DNA from: Candidatus Colwellbacteria bacterium RIFCSPHIGHO2_02_FULL_45_17 | Lineage (GTDB): Bacteria > Patescibacteriota > Minisyncoccia > UBA6257 > Colwellbacteraceae | Direction: 5' to 3' | NCBI GenBank assembly: GCA_001817685.1 | Contig: MHIV01000023.1 | Span: 1-7,087, forward strand | Length of the DNA stretch: 7,087 bases | Shown: piece after piece, positions 5,521 through 7,087 of the stretch | Numbering within the stretch: the stretch's first letter is position 1 | Layout: every line of letters starts with the position of its first letter | Translations under genes and position numbers: made by a program | Notes under the pieces: generated by a model | The model's database searches: none | What the model was told of the DNA's origin: nothing | Seen by the model: only the letters and a program-made list of their open reading frames with translations

Positions 5521-5592
5521 ATCATAGAACAAAATAGGCACACCATAAAGATGTACTTATTTTGTCATGTGACCCCAGGGGGAATCGAACCC
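5498..5592. repeat. Imperfect long inverted repeat built from the tRNA-Glu 3' end
   Basis: The left arm starts GGGTTCGATTCCCC (5498-5511) and the right arm ends GGGGAATCGAACCC (5579-5592), a perfect 14-base inverted match that includes the tRNA T-arm. Inner parts also match: ACAAAATAGG (5529-5538) with CTTATTTTGT (5556-5565), allowing one G-T pair. A separate 7-bp hairpin GATTCCC/GGGAATC (5504-5510 and 5517-5523) lies in the left arm. The AT-rich inner stem, read on the minus strand after the tRNA, might also act as a weak terminator. Confidence 0.55.
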
Positions 5593-5641
5593 CGATTTTA
5601 AGCTTGAGAAGCTCACGTCCTAACCGTTAGACGATGGGGCC
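5570..5641 (-). tRNA. tRNA-Glu (anticodon CUC)
   Basis: The 72-base cloverleaf folds from the minus strand. The acceptor is GGCCCCA with TGGGGTC, including a G2-U71 wobble. The D-arm is GTCT-AACGGTTA-GGAC. The anticodon stem TGAGC/GCTTA encloses loop TTCTCAA with anticodon CTC, reading GAG. The variable loop is four bases. The T-arm CGGGG-TTCGATT-CCCCC has a C49-C65 mismatch at its base. The D-arm GTCTA...GGAC resembles bacterial tRNA-Glu. The discriminator is A and CCA is not encoded, so it must be added by CCA-transferase. It lies between murF and the isomerase gene with no clear promoter of its own. Confidence 0.93.
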
Positions 5642-5642
5642 C

Positions 5643-5666
5643 TCCTTCACTAAAGCTACGGAAGGG
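5643..5666. repeat. Hairpin element abutting the tRNA-Glu 5' end
   Basis: CCTTC (5644-5648) and GAAGG (5661-5665) form a 5-bp stem, extended by a T-G pair, around a 12-base loop. On the minus strand the element reads CCTTCCGTAGCTTTAGTGAAGG and ends two bases before the tRNA-Glu gene. The loop text GTAGCTTTAGT resembles a tRNA D-arm (GTAGCTCAGT). It may be a tRNA leader structure or a dispersed palindromic repeat. Confidence 0.4.
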
Positions 5667-5678
5667 CAGGCCAGAGCG

Positions 5679-5714
5679 ATTTACGTAAATATGTACGTAC
5701 ATATCTACGTAGAT
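5679..5714. repeat. Three contiguous 12-bp palindromes centred on TACGTA
   Basis: ATTTACGTAAAT (5679-5690), ATGTACGTACAT (5691-5702) and ATCTACGTAGAT (5703-5714) are each perfect palindromes, lie directly end to end, and fit the pattern AT-N-TACGTA-N'-AT with N = T, G, C and a matching change on the other side. The last base overlaps the murF stop codon. The whole 36 bases also form one near-palindrome (16 of 18 pairs). No U tract follows on the minus strand. Confidence 0.85.
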
Positions 5715-7015
5715 TAACCCTTTAGCCACTTGCCGTACTGACGCACTAACAATTCCTTCGCCCTTTGTGGCTCCGCCATAATTTCTAACACAATCTTTTC
5801 CATTCGTATACCTTGAGATCCCTTCACAAGCACAAGATCTCCTTCCTTTATTAATTCCTGGACGGCGGTCTTCGCGCTATCCGACGTGTCAAATCTTCCG
5901 ATCTTATTCTCCGGGAATCCTCTTTCAAGTGCACCTTCTGCTATAAATTCGGCCCGCGCACCGACTGTCACAAGATAGTCAACAACGCGGGCGGCGTGTC
6001 TTCCAAGATCTCTGTGCGCGCCCTCTGTGTGTACGCCTAACTCGAGCATATCTCCTATTACCGCAACCTTTCTTTTAGCATCGAGGTCGTCAAGTATTTC
6101 AAGCGCAGCCGCAGCCGACAGCGGAGAAGAATTATAACTATCATCCAATATGAAGCTCCCTTTAATGCCCGGGATTAATTTGACTCTTCCTTTAACTCCT
6201 TCATAGAGCGCGAGCGTGTCTACAATTTTGGTCAAGTTTATCCTCTCAGCGAGTCCTACGGCTGTTGCCGCCGCGACGGCATATGCTTGGCTTCTTCCGA
6301 ATACACCATCAATCTCGACAGTTGCGTTATTTTTAAGTACTCCGAGCTTAATCATCATGCCAAACGGCTTTCCGTCTTTGCTTTTATTCTTGAACTCTGT
6401 GATTCGTACGTCTGCACTGCTGTCGAATCCGAAAGTTATAACTTCCGTATTCGCAATTTCTCTCATGCCAAATACTCTAGGATCATCGATATTGAGCACG
6501 GCTTTACCAGCCGGACCAAGGTCTTTTATCAAATTCGATTTTTCTTCTATAACGGCATCCACTGATTCGTAAAATTCGATGTGAACCGGCACACTTCCGA
6601 TTACGGTTACGACACCTATATCGGGCCTACAGATATTAATTAACTTCTCTATATCACCGGGTTTCTCTGTTCCATACTCAAGAATCAATATTTCTGGATA
6701 ATTTCTTCGGGCAAATGGCGATACGAGCTGTAAGAGACCCTTAGCAATTACTCCAATGCCAAAAAGGAGGCCGCCCGATTCTCTATAATCACCGAGTATG
6801 GAAAGCGGAAAACCGATTTCTGTATTAAGACTTCCCCCCGACACACGCACACGCAAGTCTGTGCCGTGTTTAAGAACAGTGTAAATCGCCTGCTTTGTTG
6901 ACGTTTTTCCGGCATTGCCTGTTACGCCAATAATGCGCGGTTTGAAACGCTTTAAAGTTAGTTTGGCAAGAATTTTCAGAAGAAATTCCGCCAGACGGAG
7001 GATCTGTTTCCTCAT
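5714..7015 (-). CDS. murF: MurF-type ligase (UDP-MurNAc-tripeptide--D-Ala-D-Ala ligase), short N-terminal variant
   Basis: MurF adds D-Ala-D-Ala to the UDP-MurNAc-tripeptide, the last cytoplasmic peptide step of peptidoglycan precursor synthesis, using ATP. The 433 residues include P-loop GNAGKTST (33-40), GSLNTEIGFPLSIL (61-74), ILEYGTEKPGDIEKL (111-125), PVHIEFY (143-149) and NIDDP (175-179). The C-terminal ligase domain shows DDSYNSSPLSAAAALEIL (291-308), VIGDMLELG (319-327) and VLVKGSQGIRMEKIV (395-409), all MurF-like. The P-loop lies about 75 residues earlier than in E. coli MurF, so the N-terminal substrate-binding domain is absent. A basic amphipathic helix (1-25) replaces it. A hydrophobic insertion, GLLFGIGVIAKGLLQLV (82-98), suggests membrane contact. 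I infer MurF activity; a related Mur ligase role is possible. No Shine-Dalgarno precedes the ATG. Confidence 0.88.
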   Translation of the reverse strand: MRKQILRLAEFLLKILAKLTLKRFKPRIIGVTGNAGKTSTKQAIYTVLKHGTDLRVRVSGGSLNTEIGFPLSILGDYRESGGLLFGIGVIAKGLLQLVSPFARRNYPEILILEYGTEKPGDIEKLINICRPDIGVVTVIGSVPVHIEFYESVDAVIEEKSNLIKDLGPAGKAVLNIDDPRVFGMREIANTEVITFGFDSSADVRITEFKNKSKDGKPFGMMIKLGVLKNNATVEIDGVFGRSQAYAVAAATAVGLAERINLTKIVDTLALYEGVKGRVKLIPGIKGSFILDDSYNSSPLSAAAALEILDDLDAKRKVAVIGDMLELGVHTEGAHRDLGRHAARVVDYLVTVGARAEFIAEGALERGFPENKIGRFDTSDSAKTAVQELIKEGDLVLVKGSQGIRMEKIVLEIMAEPQRAKELLVRQYGKWLKG

Positions 7016-7087
7016 GATTTTAGTTTACGTTATCCGGGGAAATTCCGTAATAGTTCAAAACAAAGTGGGTTAATTCACGAAACGCGG

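Noticed and set aside
5401..5592. CRISPR array
   Set aside because: Repeats are few, unequal in orientation and spacing, and derive from the tRNA-Glu gene.
5679..5714. Terminator of murF formed by the palindrome block
   Set aside because: The hairpin would be AT-rich and is followed by CGCTCTGGCC, not a U tract. A non-canonical role in 3'-end stability is possible but unsupported.
7029..7058. Promoter for murF (TTGAAC, 18-base spacer, GATAAC on the minus strand)
   Set aside because: Each hexamer matches only 4 of 6 consensus bases, which is weak, and the upstream context is cut off, so I do not list it as a feature.

Overview
The window looks like ordinary housekeeping chromosome from a small-genome bacterium of the Candidate Phyla Radiation (Patescibacteria), most likely Parcubacteria-like. 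This is an inference from style, not a database match. The signs are tight packing with overlapping genes, almost no Shine-Dalgarno sites, a MurF ligase without its usual N-terminal domain and carrying an extra hydrophobic segment, an L21 gene without its usual L27 partner, and a three-helix small membrane protein beside an archaeal-type phosphoglucose/phosphomannose isomerase. TGA is used as a stop codon (position 4090-4092), which argues against the UGA=Gly code of Gracilibacteria/SR1.

Every gene I can support lies on the minus strand, so the window reads from right to left. First comes murF (7015-5714), then an intergenic stretch of about 330 bp running to the isomerase start. That stretch holds three back-to-back 12-bp palindromes, a hairpin, a tRNA-Glu(CUC) gene (5641-5570), and a cluster of inverted repeats that includes partial copies of the tRNA 3' end. 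Next is the isomerase gene (5387-4425), joined by a one-base overlap to a small membrane-protein gene (4425-4090). The ribosomal protein gene rplU (4048-3737) follows, with its own promoter and a terminator overlapping its stop codon. Then comes an overlapping operon cysS-dnaB-recR (3705-364) with an extended -10 promoter. Finally there is the start of grpE (287-1), again with its own promoter, running off the left edge.

The genes serve cell-wall precursor synthesis (MurF), sugar-phosphate interconversion (isomerase), translation (L21, CysRS, tRNA-Glu), replication and repair (DnaB, RecR) and protein folding (GrpE). I see no phage genes, transposase, CRISPR array or toxin system. The unusual content is in the non-coding DNA: the triple TACGTA palindromes, the tRNA-derived repeats, and promoters so close to start codons that transcripts would be leaderless or nearly so.
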